From Bacillus cabrialesii (lineage in GTDB: Bacteria; Bacillota; Bacilli; Bacillales; Bacillaceae), in contig NZ_CP096889.1 in the NCBI RefSeq assembly GCF_004124315.2, positions 3,021,001 to 3,085,000 of the forward strand: a DNA stretch of 64,000 bases. Reading direction: 5' to 3'. Both the position numbers and the translations under genes were made by a program. Every line of letters begins with the position of its first letter. Positions within the stretch are counted from its first letter, which is position 1. The notes below the pieces were generated by a model. The model worked only from the letters and a program-made list of their open reading frames with translations. It did not search any database and was not told the DNA's origin. Shown here piece after piece: positions 35,609 through 44,579 of the stretch.

Positions 35609-36529
35609 TTATTTAAGCGCTTTAGTGATGGTGTTGATATTGTGGCGGAACATCCCTTCGTATGTGCCTTCTTTTGTCCCCTTTTCACCCATGGCATCCG
35701 AATAAAGCTGACCGCCGATTGTGACTGTATGACCTTTTTCTTTAGCGCCTTCCACCACTGCATTTATTGATTTTTCAGATACGCTGCTTTCGACAAAAAC
35801 AGCTTTTATGTGTTTTTCTGTCAGGAGATCGACCAGCTCCTGAACATCCTTTAATCCGTAATCCGAATCCGTGCTGAGTCCCTGCAGGCCTTTCACCTGA
35901 AAACCATACTCTTTCCCAAAATACGCAAAGGCATCGTGAGCGGTAACAAGCACACGGCTTTTCTCCGGAATGTTTGCGATCTCCTGGCGCGCCCACTTAT
36001 CTAAATATTGCAAATCTTCTTTGTACTCTTTGGCATTTTTCTGAAAATCATCCGCATGTTCAGGCATCGCTTTGCTGAATTGCGCTTCGATTTCATCCAC
36101 CGCATAGATCCATAACGGAATACTGAACCAAACGTGCGGGTCGTATGTCTTGCCTTCTCCGGCAGAAATAAGCTTGCTTTTTGGTATGTTCTCTGCGACT
36201 GCCGCTGCTTGTTTTTGTTCGCCTATTTTTTGGAGAACATCCTCCATTTTCCCTTCTAAATGCAAACCGCTGTACAGTACAACATCAGCTGATACTAATT
36301 TTTTAGTGTCCCCTTGTGAGGCTTTGTAAAGATGCGGATCGACCCCCGGCCCCATTAAAGAGGTGACTTTTACATGCTTTCCTCCGATGTTTTCGGCTGC
36401 ATCAGCAATTTGAGATGTTGTAGCCGTTACCTGTAACCGCTGATCAGCGCTTTTTCCGGCTGAATCCGTTCCGCATCCCGTTAAAGTAAAACAGGCCAAA
36501 AGCGCTGCTGCCATCAGTCCCTGTTTCAT
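35609..36529 (-). CDS. mntA: MntA, manganese-binding lipoprotein
   Basis: 306-residue cluster A-I solute-binding lipoprotein. Lipobox LTGC with Cys19. Metal ligands of this family are visible: His in GPGVDPHLYKAS, His in TYDPHVWFS, an acidic/His position in LVTAHDAFAYFGKEYGF and Asp in YSDAMG near the C-terminus. First gene of mntABCD, under the MntR box at 36642-36657. Confidence 0.95.
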   Translation of the reverse strand: MKQGLMAAALLACFTLTGCGTDSAGKSADQRLQVTATTSQIADAAENIGGKHVKVTSLMGPGVDPHLYKASQGDTKKLVSADVVLYSGLHLEGKMEDVLQKIGEQKQAAAVAENIPKSKLISAGEGKTYDPHVWFSIPLWIYAVDEIEAQFSKAMPEHADDFQKNAKEYKEDLQYLDKWARQEIANIPEKSRVLVTAHDAFAYFGKEYGFQVKGLQGLSTDSDYGLKDVQELVDLLTEKHIKAVFVESSVSEKSINAVVEGAKEKGHTVTIGGQLYSDAMGEKGTKEGTYEGMFRHNINTITKALK

Positions 36530-36626
36530 ATTTTCCCTCCTCTATGCCATCAATGTCCGATTGTATTATCTTATGTTTTTATTTCTTAGACATGTGACAT
36601 TTAATTAGCCAAAAGCATATTTTGTT

Positions 36627-36657
36627 TAGATAGGACAAAAAGTTTCCTTCGTGCAAA
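36627..36657 (-). promoter_or_regulatory. mntA promoter with MntR box
   Basis: TTTGCACGAAGGAAAC (minus strand, 36642-36657) closely matches the mntH-type MntR site TTTGCCTTAAGGAAAC. It overlaps a -35 TTGCAC (36651-36656); an 18-bp spacer leads to -10 TATCTA (36627-36632). Mn-loaded MntR would repress. A second symmetry, TTTTGT-N9-ACAAAA (36620-36640), overlaps the -10. Confidence 0.78.
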
Positions 36658-36703
36658 ATTATCGCGTTTGTCCACTTTTGTCAAGTGCAATCTGCATAAA
36701 AAA

Positions 36704-36725
36704 ACCGGCTGGGTCAGCAGCCGGT
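36704..36725 (-). terminator. Terminator after menC
   Basis: Stem ACCGGCTG/CAGCCGGT, loop of 6 nt, followed on the minus strand by seven Ts; about 85 bp beyond the menC stop. The 36530-36809 interval holds only this, the mntA promoter and leader sequence. Confidence 0.88.
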
Positions 36726-36809
36726 CCAAACGAGAAGGGATGTATTCAACGAACGCTTTTACTATAACAGCACATTGACATTCTCTCAAAATGGCAAAAT
36801 GCTGTTTTC

Positions 36810-37925
36810 TTATCCATGCTGTGTGAAAACATCCATTTTGGTCACATATTTTCGCATAATGTCCTGGTTCACCTCTATCCCTAAACCAGGCTGTTTTGAC
36901 ACAGAAATAAATCCATTCTCAATACGGATATCAGGGGTCACGATATCCTCATCCCAATAGCGTGAGGATGAGGATATATCACCCGGTATTGTAAATTGCG
37001 GCAGTGAAGCAAGCGCCACGTTTTGCGCTCTGGAAATGCCGGTTTCCAGCATTCCGCCGCACCACACCTGCATATGATGCTCTCTGCATAAATCATGAAT
37101 TTTTAAGGCTTCTGTTAAGCCGCCGACACGGGATGGCTTAATATTAATGATTTTGCAGCTTCCGAGTTCAATCGCCCGTCTCGCATCATCTGCCGAACAA
37201 ATACTTTCATCAAGGCAAATGGCAGTTTTCAAATGTTTCTGCAAGTGGCGGTGATCAACGATGTCGTCAGCTTGAAGCGGCTGCTCAATCATCATTAAAT
37301 GATACTCATCAAGCTCCTTTAAGCGGCTGATATCCTTCAGTTCATACGAAGAATTGGCATCGGCCATGAGCGGGATGTTTGGGAATCGGCTGCGGATGGC
37401 CTTGACCAATTCCACATCCTGCCCTGGCTGAATTTTAATTTTTATTCGTTGATAACCCTCTTTTTGATAACGCTCAATTTCCTTCAGCATATCGTCAAGG
37501 GGCGCCAGGCCGACAACCACCCCGGCAGGTACTTTATCTCTTGTCCCGCCCAATGCCTCGGCAAGAGACATCCCCTTCTTTTTCGCATAGATATCCCAGA
37601 CAGCCGATTCAAGCCCCGCTTTTGCCATACGGTTTCCTTTATAGCGCGCCAGACTGTCCGGGATGTCGGAAGGATGTGTGAATTCACGGCCGACAACATT
37701 GGGAATAAAAAAATCCTTTAGCATGTGCAAGCATGTGTCAATGGTTTCCTCGGTGTACCAAGGCGAAGAGAACGCAGATACCTCTCCCCAGCCTGTGACA
37801 CCGGATGTATCAATGGCTTCCACGATCAGAAATTTACGCTCTTGAAGCGTTTCTATACTGTTTTTGAACGGTTTCTTTAAATTCATGCTCAAATGGTAAA
37901 GCGTAATTTTCTCAATTTCGATCAT
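36810..37925 (-). CDS. menC: MenC, o-succinylbenzoate synthase
   Basis: 371-residue enolase-superfamily enzyme dehydrating SHCHC to o-succinylbenzoate. Catalytic KIKIQPG (KxK, near residue 163), metal ligands in MADANSSY, IEQPL and CLDESI. The Bacillus enzyme family also has N-acylamino-acid racemase activity in some members. Start overlaps menE stop (4 bp). Last gene of the menFDHBEC operon. Confidence 0.94.
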   Translation of the reverse strand: MIEIEKITLYHLSMNLKKPFKNSIETLQERKFLIVEAIDTSGVTGWGEVSAFSSPWYTEETIDTCLHMLKDFFIPNVVGREFTHPSDIPDSLARYKGNRMAKAGLESAVWDIYAKKKGMSLAEALGGTRDKVPAGVVVGLAPLDDMLKEIERYQKEGYQRIKIKIQPGQDVELVKAIRSRFPNIPLMADANSSYELKDISRLKELDEYHLMMIEQPLQADDIVDHRHLQKHLKTAICLDESICSADDARRAIELGSCKIINIKPSRVGGLTEALKIHDLCREHHMQVWCGGMLETGISRAQNVALASLPQFTIPGDISSSSRYWDEDIVTPDIRIENGFISVSKQPGLGIEVNQDIMRKYVTKMDVFTQHG

Positions 37926-39382
37926 TGCATTTCTCCTTTACGCGCATCCTTCAGCTGATTTCGCAAGAGCTTATTAGACGCATTGCGCGGCAGGCTGTCC
38001 AGCACAAAGAATTTTGCCGGAATTTTATACTTCGCTAAGCGTTCTTTGCAGTAGGCGGCCAATTCTTCTGCGCTCACAGGCTTGTGAAGGACAAGATAGG
38101 CGTGGGGCACTTTCCCCCATTTTTTGTCCTCAGCCCCTGAAACACCAGCTTCGGCCACAGCAGGGTGTGAAAGCAGCACTGACTCTACTTCAGCCGGATA
38201 AATGTTTTCTCCGCCTGATATGATCAGGTCTGAACGTCTGTCCAGTACATATAAAAAGCCCTCGCTGTCTAAATACCCAAGATCACCTGTTTTCAGCCAG
38301 CCATTTTGAAAGGAGGCTTCGTTTGCGCTCTCCCGGTTAAAATAGCTCTTCATGACATTCGGGCCTTTGACCATAATTTCACCGTGTTCAAACGGCTTAC
38401 ACGCCTGTCCGTCCCGTTCAATTTTGATTTCACATGAAAACAGCGGTTTCCCCGCAGATCCGAGCTTTTCCATACTGAATTCCGGCGACAGGGTAACAAT
38501 TTGCGAGCATGTCTCTGTCATTCCGTATGACTGGAAGACGGGGAATCCTTTCTCACGGCACTTCTCAAGCAATGGCAGCGGTGCAGGACCTCCGCCGAGC
38601 AGAATGCATCTCAGGGTTTCAGGACAGCGGCTTGTTTCTTCTAAAAGACTGGCCAGCATTGTCTGCACCACAGAGATCATTGTCACTTGATGCCTGTTGA
38701 TAGAATCCAGCACATCGCTTACAGAAAAGCGCTGGTGAAGCACGACAGTCATTCCATAGATCACAGATTTAAATAACGCGGATAATCCGCTGATGTGAAA
38801 GAGCGGCAATGCGATAAGCCAGCGGTCTTGTTCTGTTATACCCAAATTCAGCGCGGATGACACCGCACTGAAATAATGGTTTCCGAACGTTTGCTGAACC
38901 CCCTTGGGCTTGCCTGTGGTACCTGACGTATACATCAGCGTTGCCGTTTGATCCAATTGCATATAATCCTGGATCTCAACTTCCTCTGCGGCACCTTTCA
39001 TCAGTTCGTCCACATCAATGGTTTGAACGGTATGCTCATAATCTTCTTTGTCAAAGCCTGAATCTGTCAGTAAAAAGCGGGCGCCGGAATCCTCCAGCTG
39101 AAACAGCCTTTCATGTGTTGACAGCTTTGTATTCAGAAGCACTGCTTTAACACCAAGCAAAAAACAAGCATGTACGGCGTAAACCATTTCTATACGGTTT
39201 TGGAGCAAAATAGCCGCAGTATCTCCTTTTTGAACCGAATGAGCATTAAGCTGTTCCGCCATTCGCTTAGACGCGGCAAACAACTCTGCAAATGTAACGG
39301 TTTGGTCTCCATAGATGAGAGCGATTCTCTCAGGTGTCAGCTGTGCCCGCTGCATGAGCCAGTTGGGCTGTTCTGTCAGCAT
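37922..39382 (-). CDS. menE: MenE, o-succinylbenzoate-CoA ligase
   Basis: 486-residue ANL-superfamily acyl-CoA ligase activating OSB. P-loop TLMYTSGTTGKPKGVQQ (about 148-164), QSYGMTETCS, LKTGDLGYLD, and the hinge/lysine motif near the C-terminus SLPRNASNKLLRNQL, whose second Lys is catalytic for adenylation. Overlaps menC by 4 bp; separated from menB by a hairpin. Confidence 0.95.
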   Translation of the reverse strand: MLTEQPNWLMQRAQLTPERIALIYGDQTVTFAELFAASKRMAEQLNAHSVQKGDTAAILLQNRIEMVYAVHACFLLGVKAVLLNTKLSTHERLFQLEDSGARFLLTDSGFDKEDYEHTVQTIDVDELMKGAAEEVEIQDYMQLDQTATLMYTSGTTGKPKGVQQTFGNHYFSAVSSALNLGITEQDRWLIALPLFHISGLSALFKSVIYGMTVVLHQRFSVSDVLDSINRHQVTMISVVQTMLASLLEETSRCPETLRCILLGGGPAPLPLLEKCREKGFPVFQSYGMTETCSQIVTLSPEFSMEKLGSAGKPLFSCEIKIERDGQACKPFEHGEIMVKGPNVMKSYFNRESANEASFQNGWLKTGDLGYLDSEGFLYVLDRRSDLIISGGENIYPAEVESVLLSHPAVAEAGVSGAEDKKWGKVPHAYLVLHKPVSAEELAAYCKERLAKYKIPAKFFVLDSLPRNASNKLLRNQLKDARKGEMQ

Positions 39383-39420
39383 GTCATCATCTCCGAGGTA
39401 AAATGTCTGTATTGAAAAGA

Positions 39421-39453
39421 AAACAGCTTGGACCGCAAAGTCTCAAGCTGTTT
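39421..39453 (-). terminator. Intercistronic hairpin between menB and menE
   Basis: Stem AAACAGCTTG/CAAGCTGTTT extended by GAC/GTC around a small loop. The downstream tract on the minus strand, TCTTTTC, is only moderately T-rich, so it may be a partial terminator or an mRNA-stability element that lowers menEC relative to menB. Confidence 0.65.
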
Positions 39454-39472
39454 GTTTACTAAGTATTGCTGA

Positions 39473-40291
39473 TCACGGGAAACGAGGGAACTGTCCGAAA
39501 TCAGGTTTGCGTTTTTCCTTAAAGGAATCACGGCCTTCTTTTGCTTCATCAGTCGTGTAGTAAAGAAGGGTAGCATCCCCTGCAAATTGCTGAATTCCAG
39601 CAAGTCCATCTGTATCCGCGTTAAACGCAGCTTTAAGAAAACGAAGTGCGGTCGGGCTTTTTTCAAGCATTTCTTCACACCATTTAATCGTTTCTTCTTC
39701 AAGTTGTTCCAAAGGAACGACTGTGTTGACAAGACCCATGTCCAGCGCTTCCTGTGCGTTGTACTGACGGCACAGGTACCAGATTTCACGGGCTTTTTTA
39801 TGTCCAACGATTCGAGCAAGGTAGCCAGAACCGTAGCCAGCGTCAAAGCTTCCGACTTTAGGACCTGTTTGTCCGAAAATCGCGTTGTCAGCAGCGATTG
39901 TCAAGTCACATACGATATGAAGCACATGGCCTCCGCCGATCGCATATCCAGATACCATCGCAACAACCGGTTTCGGAATGACGCGGATTAAACGCTGAAG
40001 ATCCAGTACGTTTAGACGCGGAATTTGGTCGTCTCCTACATATCCGCCGTGGCCGCGCACTTTTTGGTCTCCGCCGGAACAAAATGCTTTGTCCCCGGCA
40101 CCGGCAAGCACGATAACTCCAACATTTTGATCGTCTCTCGCGCGTGCAAACGCATCAATCATTTCAGCAACCGTTTTGGGGGTAAACGCGTTATGTACCT
40201 CAGGGCGGTTGATTGTTATTTTTGCAATACCATTATACGTTTCATACAATATTTCATCGTATGTCCGTTCAGTTTTCCATTCTACAGCCAT
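39473..40291 (-). CDS. menB: MenB, 1,4-dihydroxy-2-naphthoyl-CoA synthase
   Basis: 272-residue crotonase-fold enzyme closing the naphthoquinol ring from OSB-CoA. Oxyanion-hole segments GDKAFCSGGDQKVRG (about 66-80) and GYAIGGGHVLH; catalytic Asp/Tyr region SFDAGYGSGYLARIVG; C-terminal RKPDFGQFPRFP, all diagnostic of MenB rather than other enoyl-CoA hydratases. GGAGG upstream of the ATG. Confidence 0.97.
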   Translation of the reverse strand: MAVEWKTERTYDEILYETYNGIAKITINRPEVHNAFTPKTVAEMIDAFARARDDQNVGVIVLAGAGDKAFCSGGDQKVRGHGGYVGDDQIPRLNVLDLQRLIRVIPKPVVAMVSGYAIGGGHVLHIVCDLTIAADNAIFGQTGPKVGSFDAGYGSGYLARIVGHKKAREIWYLCRQYNAQEALDMGLVNTVVPLEQLEEETIKWCEEMLEKSPTALRFLKAAFNADTDGLAGIQQFAGDATLLYYTTDEAKEGRDSFKEKRKPDFGQFPRFP

Positions 40292-40322
40292 GATATGACC
40301 TCCTCTATTTTTCTATGTGCAG

Positions 40323-41147
40323 TTATAAGCTTGTCAAAAACTCACTCACTATTTTACCAAAAAAACGCGGCTGTTCCACATGGACCGTATGGCCGGCTTT
40401 TGGAACAACCTCTATTCTACTAGATGGAAGCTTCTTATGCACCTCTTGATTGATGGCGCAAAACTTTTTGTCCCACTCTCCGCAGATGAGAAGCACAGGC
40501 ACGGCAATTTCATCTACACGGCTCCACAAGGAAGGCTGTGAACCGGTGCCCATGCCCGTTAAACTGTTTGCAAGCCCAATCTTATTGTTTCGCAGACGGC
40601 CCGACCGTATCCTGTGCCGAATATCTTCAGCCAGCCGCTGCTGGGATGAAAACAACGGGATATTCTCCCAATATTGCACAAAAGCTTTAATCCCGTCACG
40701 CAAAATAAAATCAGCAAGCTTCCTGTCCCGCATGATCCGATCCCGCCGTTCCTCAAGCGTTTTGAGCCCAGGCGTTGTGCTTTCAAGCACAAGGGCCGAT
40801 ACCCGTTCGGGATATGCTACCGCAAAAGAATAAGCAAGTCTTCCTCCCATAGAATACCCAATCAATTTCACTTTGTGAAGTTTTAGTTGATCAAAAATCT
40901 CGGCAAGGTCAGAGACTTGCCGGCTTGTGCTGTATCTTTTCCCATTCAGCGGGGCATCCGTTTCACCATGCCCTAAACAATCAATTTTGATCAAACGGGT
41001 ATCAGGCAGCATCGCATCAAGAAAACTCCATGATTGCTTGCTGCCGGTAAACCCGTGCAGACAGACGACGGCTTCGGAAGCATTCGGCCGCTCATCTGCC
41101 ATAGCATAACGGACACCGTCAGAAACAGTTATGCTTACAGTTCCCAT
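40323..41147 (-). CDS. menH: MenH, SHCHC synthase (YtxM)
   Basis: 274-residue alpha/beta hydrolase-fold lyase that eliminates pyruvate from SEPHCHC. Ser99 in GYSMGG, acid in LLICGEWDKKF, His in KAGHTVHVEQP. Start overlaps the menD stop by 13 bp. The order menD-menH-menB fits the pathway. Confidence 0.94.
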   Translation of the reverse strand: MGTVSITVSDGVRYAMADERPNASEAVVCLHGFTGSKQSWSFLDAMLPDTRLIKIDCLGHGETDAPLNGKRYSTSRQVSDLAEIFDQLKLHKVKLIGYSMGGRLAYSFAVAYPERVSALVLESTTPGLKTLEERRDRIMRDRKLADFILRDGIKAFVQYWENIPLFSSQQRLAEDIRHRIRSGRLRNNKIGLANSLTGMGTGSQPSLWSRVDEIAVPVLLICGEWDKKFCAINQEVHKKLPSSRIEVVPKAGHTVHVEQPRFFGKIVSEFLTSL

Positions 41148-42877
41148 TGTTTTTTCACTTCCCGCACAGCCTCATTCAGCATATCGCGATGAAGCTGGAC
41201 TCTCGATTGGCGATTCGTTTTGATTTCTATCAAATGGAGTCCAGGCTTGTCTGCCTGCGGCGCGTAAGCTGCTTTGAATTCATCCCACGAAGCCGGGCAT
41301 GAATACGTTCCGCCGTAAAGTGCAGCCGCATGCTTGAAATCGAGCCCTGTCGGCGTGCCGAACAAATCTTCAAAGTGCGCCTTCTCAGATGCCTGCGGCA
41401 AAAATGAGAAAATCCCTCCGCCGTCATTATTCACGAGAATCACAGTTAGCGGAATGTGCAGCTTTTTAGCAGCAAGCAGTCCGTTTAAATCATGATAAAA
41501 AGATAAATCTCCAATCACGAGGGTAACGGGCGCTTTTGTTCCTTCACATACCCCCATGGCGGAGGAGACGACACCGTCTATCCCGTTTGCACCCCGATTT
41601 GAATAAATACGGAAATTGCGCTCCTGGTTTTCAAAAAACGTATCAACATCCCTGATCGGCATGCTATTTCCGACAAAGAGCGAGCTGTCTTCTGGCACGA
41701 GATGCTGAAGGATGCGATAAAGATTGCCTTCAAACGACACGTCTTCACTGCTGATTGTTTGCAGATGCTCACGGAACCGTCTATTGACAAACTGCCACTT
41801 TTCCAGCCATTCTGATGATCTGGCCACATCAGCAAGTTCAGCCATGATTGCTTCGGCAAAAACCGACGCATTACTGTGAATCATATGCGCGCTTGCCTGT
41901 GTCGGGTCTCTCCACCCTCCATCCTCGTCAATCACAACCTGCTGAATGTCCGGATCATCCTTGAGCCATAAGAAAACAGGTTTTGAAACAGGCATTGGCC
42001 CAAAACGGATGACAACATCAGGGCGCAAATTTGATTTCAATTCATCATCTTTTAAAAATGAATCGTACGCATCAATGACAGTGCTTTTATCATGAGCACC
42101 GTTCCGCAAATTAGACAGCGGGTCAGCTAAAATCGGATACTGAAGCGCTTTTGACAGCGCAATAATGTTTTCCTTATCCGCATCACTATGGAGCTCTCCG
42201 CAGACGATCATACCCTTTTCAGCCTCTGCGAGCATTGCACCCACATCAGACAGGGATTCGCGGTCAACAGACTGCGTACCCGTTTTCACAGACACATGAC
42301 GGCCTGTTCTCATTCTTCCAAACGGCTCAGCTGAAAGATCCGGCATAAGCGGTTCCCGCAGCGGCACATTCACATGCACAGGTCCCATTGGGCGTTTTTG
42401 CGCTTCCCCGGCTGCGCGGCCGGCCAGCGTTCGGATATATCTGAGCATATGCGGAGACTCTTCAGGAAGAGCTGAGTCTGTGAAAAACTTAACAAAGTTA
42501 CCGAATAAGAAGTGCTGATTTATAGCCTGCGGTGCGCCTACTTCGCGCAGCTCGTGAGGCCGATCAGCAGTTAACACAATAATTGGCACTCTTGAATAAT
42601 GGGCTTCAATCACAGCCGGATAAAAGTTGGCCGCGGCTGTTCCTGATGTGCAGATCAAAAGCACGGGACGCTGCTTCGCTTTTGCCAGCCCTAAAGCAAA
42701 AAATCCGGCAGATCTTTCATCTATTTGGACATGGACGCTGATATCAGGATGCGCGGCTGCAAGAATGGCCAGCGGTGTAGATCTTGAGCCCGGGCAAACG
42801 ACGGCGTCCGTAATTCCGGAAAGGGCGAATTCATCAATAAAACTTCCGATGTAATGAGTAATCGGGTTGGCTGTCAA
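41135..42877 (-). CDS. menD: MenD, SEPHCHC synthase
   Basis: 580-residue thiamine-diphosphate enzyme adding succinyl semialdehyde (from 2-oxoglutarate) to isochorismate. N-terminal Glu in DAVVCPGSRSTPLA/QIDERSAGFFALG, ThDP motif GDLSFYHDLNGLLA...NNDGGGIFSFLP near residue 440-480. Overlaps menF by 4 bp (ATGA) and menH by 13 bp. Confidence 0.96.
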   Translation of the reverse strand: MTANPITHYIGSFIDEFALSGITDAVVCPGSRSTPLAILAAAHPDISVHVQIDERSAGFFALGLAKAKQRPVLLICTSGTAAANFYPAVIEAHYSRVPIIVLTADRPHELREVGAPQAINQHFLFGNFVKFFTDSALPEESPHMLRYIRTLAGRAAGEAQKRPMGPVHVNVPLREPLMPDLSAEPFGRMRTGRHVSVKTGTQSVDRESLSDVGAMLAEAEKGMIVCGELHSDADKENIIALSKALQYPILADPLSNLRNGAHDKSTVIDAYDSFLKDDELKSNLRPDVVIRFGPMPVSKPVFLWLKDDPDIQQVVIDEDGGWRDPTQASAHMIHSNASVFAEAIMAELADVARSSEWLEKWQFVNRRFREHLQTISSEDVSFEGNLYRILQHLVPEDSSLFVGNSMPIRDVDTFFENQERNFRIYSNRGANGIDGVVSSAMGVCEGTKAPVTLVIGDLSFYHDLNGLLAAKKLHIPLTVILVNNDGGGIFSFLPQASEKAHFEDLFGTPTGLDFKHAAALYGGTYSCPASWDEFKAAYAPQADKPGLHLIEIKTNRQSRVQLHRDMLNEAVREVKKQWEL

Positions 42878-44289
42878 CGCCTCTCACCTCCTAGTGCAGA
42901 GATCATCGGCTTCAATTTAATCTGTGTTTCTTCATATTCCGATTGCGGATCGGAGTCTTCCACAATGCCGCATCCGGCAAAAAGCCTTGCTGTGCTTCCT
43001 TCGATCAGCCCTGAACGGATGGCTACTGCGAATTCTCCGTTATCCTGGCTGTCAATCCAGCCAATAGGAGCCGCATACCAGCCGCGGGATAACGGTTCGA
43101 TCTCTCTAATCACTTCAACAGCTTTTTTCTGAGGTGCTCCCCCAAGCGCCGGTGTCGGATGCAGTTTCTCAATTAGGTCAAAGAGCGATGCCGACTCACG
43201 AAGCTGCCCGACAATCGGCGTAAATAAGTGCTGAACGCTTTTCGTTTTGTACAAGACAGGTCCGTCAGGCTTTTCGATCTCAGAGCAGCTTGATTCAAAA
43301 GCGTTTTGGATCATGCCTACCACAATATCATGCTCCAGCAGATTTTTCTCATCGTTTAATAATTCAAGGCCTATCCGGCGGTCTTCTTCTTCATCCCTGC
43401 CGCGTTTAATGGAGCCTGCCAGACAAGAAGACATAACAGTGCTGCCGTCTCTTTTGATCAGTCTTTCCGGAGACGCGCCGACAAAGATTTTCCCTTTTTG
43501 TTCGATAGCAAAAACATAGCTTGTCTGCTGATCATTCAGAAGTGTTTTAAGCACCGGTTCAATTTGGACCGGGCCGTCAAACGTAAGCAGAAGCTCCCGG
43601 GCAAGAACCACTTTATCATATTGTTTCTCTTTAATTTGGCTTGTAGCCGTTTCGATTGCTTTCAGCCAATCATCCTTATCCATCTCTTCAGATGCAGTAA
43701 TCAGAGCTTGGTCTCCTTGATCGAATCCGGGAACCATAAAATCCGATGCAAAAGCTTTTAACCCTTCCAAAACAGCTTCTGCCTCTTCTTCTCCGCTTAC
43801 CCACCTGTTGACTGTTAAAAACGGGCCTTCAGCAGTCATCGTCAGCATAAGCGCAGGCACAAAGAAATCCCCTTCCGAGAAATGGTTCCATTGTGTACCT
43901 CTTTCTTCGCAAGGGTCAAAAGAAAATCCTCCGAATAACACAGGTCCCACTGCAGAATGCTGCAGCTTTTCTTCTTCATAAATATGAAAAGCCGTCTTTT
44001 TAAAGCGCTCCCATTGTTCAAAAACCTCGCGATACCGCTCGCTGTTTTTTTGATTTGTCTGGAAAACCGCTTCTTTGCCAAGACCGACTATTGTCAATTC
44101 ACTTTCAGGATCTGACCAAAAAAATCGATTGCCTGTATATTTTTTTGCTCCGTAGTTGAAAAATGATAGAGGGTCAAGAGACTCGATTTGTCTCGAATAG
44201 CTTATTAAGACAGCATGGTTGACTTCTTTGGCTTTATGTAATGCATGTAGTACTTCCTTTCGGAACGAACGCTGCACCGTTGTCACCAT
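42874..44289 (-). CDS. menF: MenF, menaquinone-specific isochorismate synthase
   Basis: 471 residues from ATG 44289 (GGAGG 9 nt upstream), the length I know for 168. Converts chorismate to isochorismate. Chorismate-binding domain motifs: LVARELLL-type KVVLARELLLTF, GASPERLIKR, SSCLAGSIKRG, KTKSVQHLFTPIVG, HPTPALGGAP and GCGIVEDSD. An in-frame GTG at 44334, with AAAGGAG 6 nt before it, would give a 15-residue N-terminal extension. First gene of the men operon. Confidence 0.93.
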   Translation of the reverse strand: MVTTVQRSFRKEVLHALHKAKEVNHAVLISYSRQIESLDPLSFFNYGAKKYTGNRFFWSDPESELTIVGLGKEAVFQTNQKNSERYREVFEQWERFKKTAFHIYEEEKLQHSAVGPVLFGGFSFDPCEERGTQWNHFSEGDFFVPALMLTMTAEGPFLTVNRWVSGEEEAEAVLEGLKAFASDFMVPGFDQGDQALITASEEMDKDDWLKAIETATSQIKEKQYDKVVLARELLLTFDGPVQIEPVLKTLLNDQQTSYVFAIEQKGKIFVGASPERLIKRDGSTVMSSCLAGSIKRGRDEEEDRRIGLELLNDEKNLLEHDIVVGMIQNAFESSCSEIEKPDGPVLYKTKSVQHLFTPIVGQLRESASLFDLIEKLHPTPALGGAPQKKAVEVIREIEPLSRGWYAAPIGWIDSQDNGEFAVAIRSGLIEGSTARLFAGCGIVEDSDPQSEYEETQIKLKPMISALGGERR

Positions 44290-44392
44290 GAGACATTCCT
44301 CCATAATCCTTAAAATGCTTTTAATACCATACACCTGTGTCTCCTTTGTGTCAAACACACAGATCATGCAGTCCAAATGGCCTGCCTTACCT

Positions 44393-44398
44393 ATTATA
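44393..44398 (-). promoter_or_regulatory. men operon promoter (-10 box)
   Basis: Perfect TATAAT on the minus strand about 105 bp upstream of the menF ATG; the -35 region is T-rich and weak. The remainder of the 290-bp divergent interval (44290-44579) is leader for menF and promoter region for yteA. Confidence 0.6.
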
Positions 44399-44539
44399 AA
44401 CCTAATTTCAGAAATGAAAAAGAAACAAACCTTAAATTTCTTTCTCCACTGATAGCAAAGGTTGTATCCGCTTACCATATAAGGAAAATCTCCTATATTC
44501 CTCCACCCGCCATTTATGAAAGTTCTCAGGCGATCTGTT

Positions 44540-44547
44540 CATACTAA
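44540..44547 (+). promoter_or_regulatory. Candidate sporulation-type -10 for yteA
   Basis: CATACTAA lies 32 bp before the yteA start and resembles the -10 of SigE/SigK promoters (CATA core). No matching -35 is convincing, so this is tentative. Confidence 0.35.
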
Positions 44548-44579
44548 AGGTATGCATCACAGAGAAACGAGGCGATCAC

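Noticed and set aside
36601..36789. 62-codon minus-strand frame in the mntA-menC gap
   Set aside because: Crosses the menC terminator and mntA promoter; no ribosome site or recognisable domain.
44278..44478. Start of menF at 44478
   Set aside because: That frame would include the promoter -10 and untranslated leader; shorter starts have ribosome sites.
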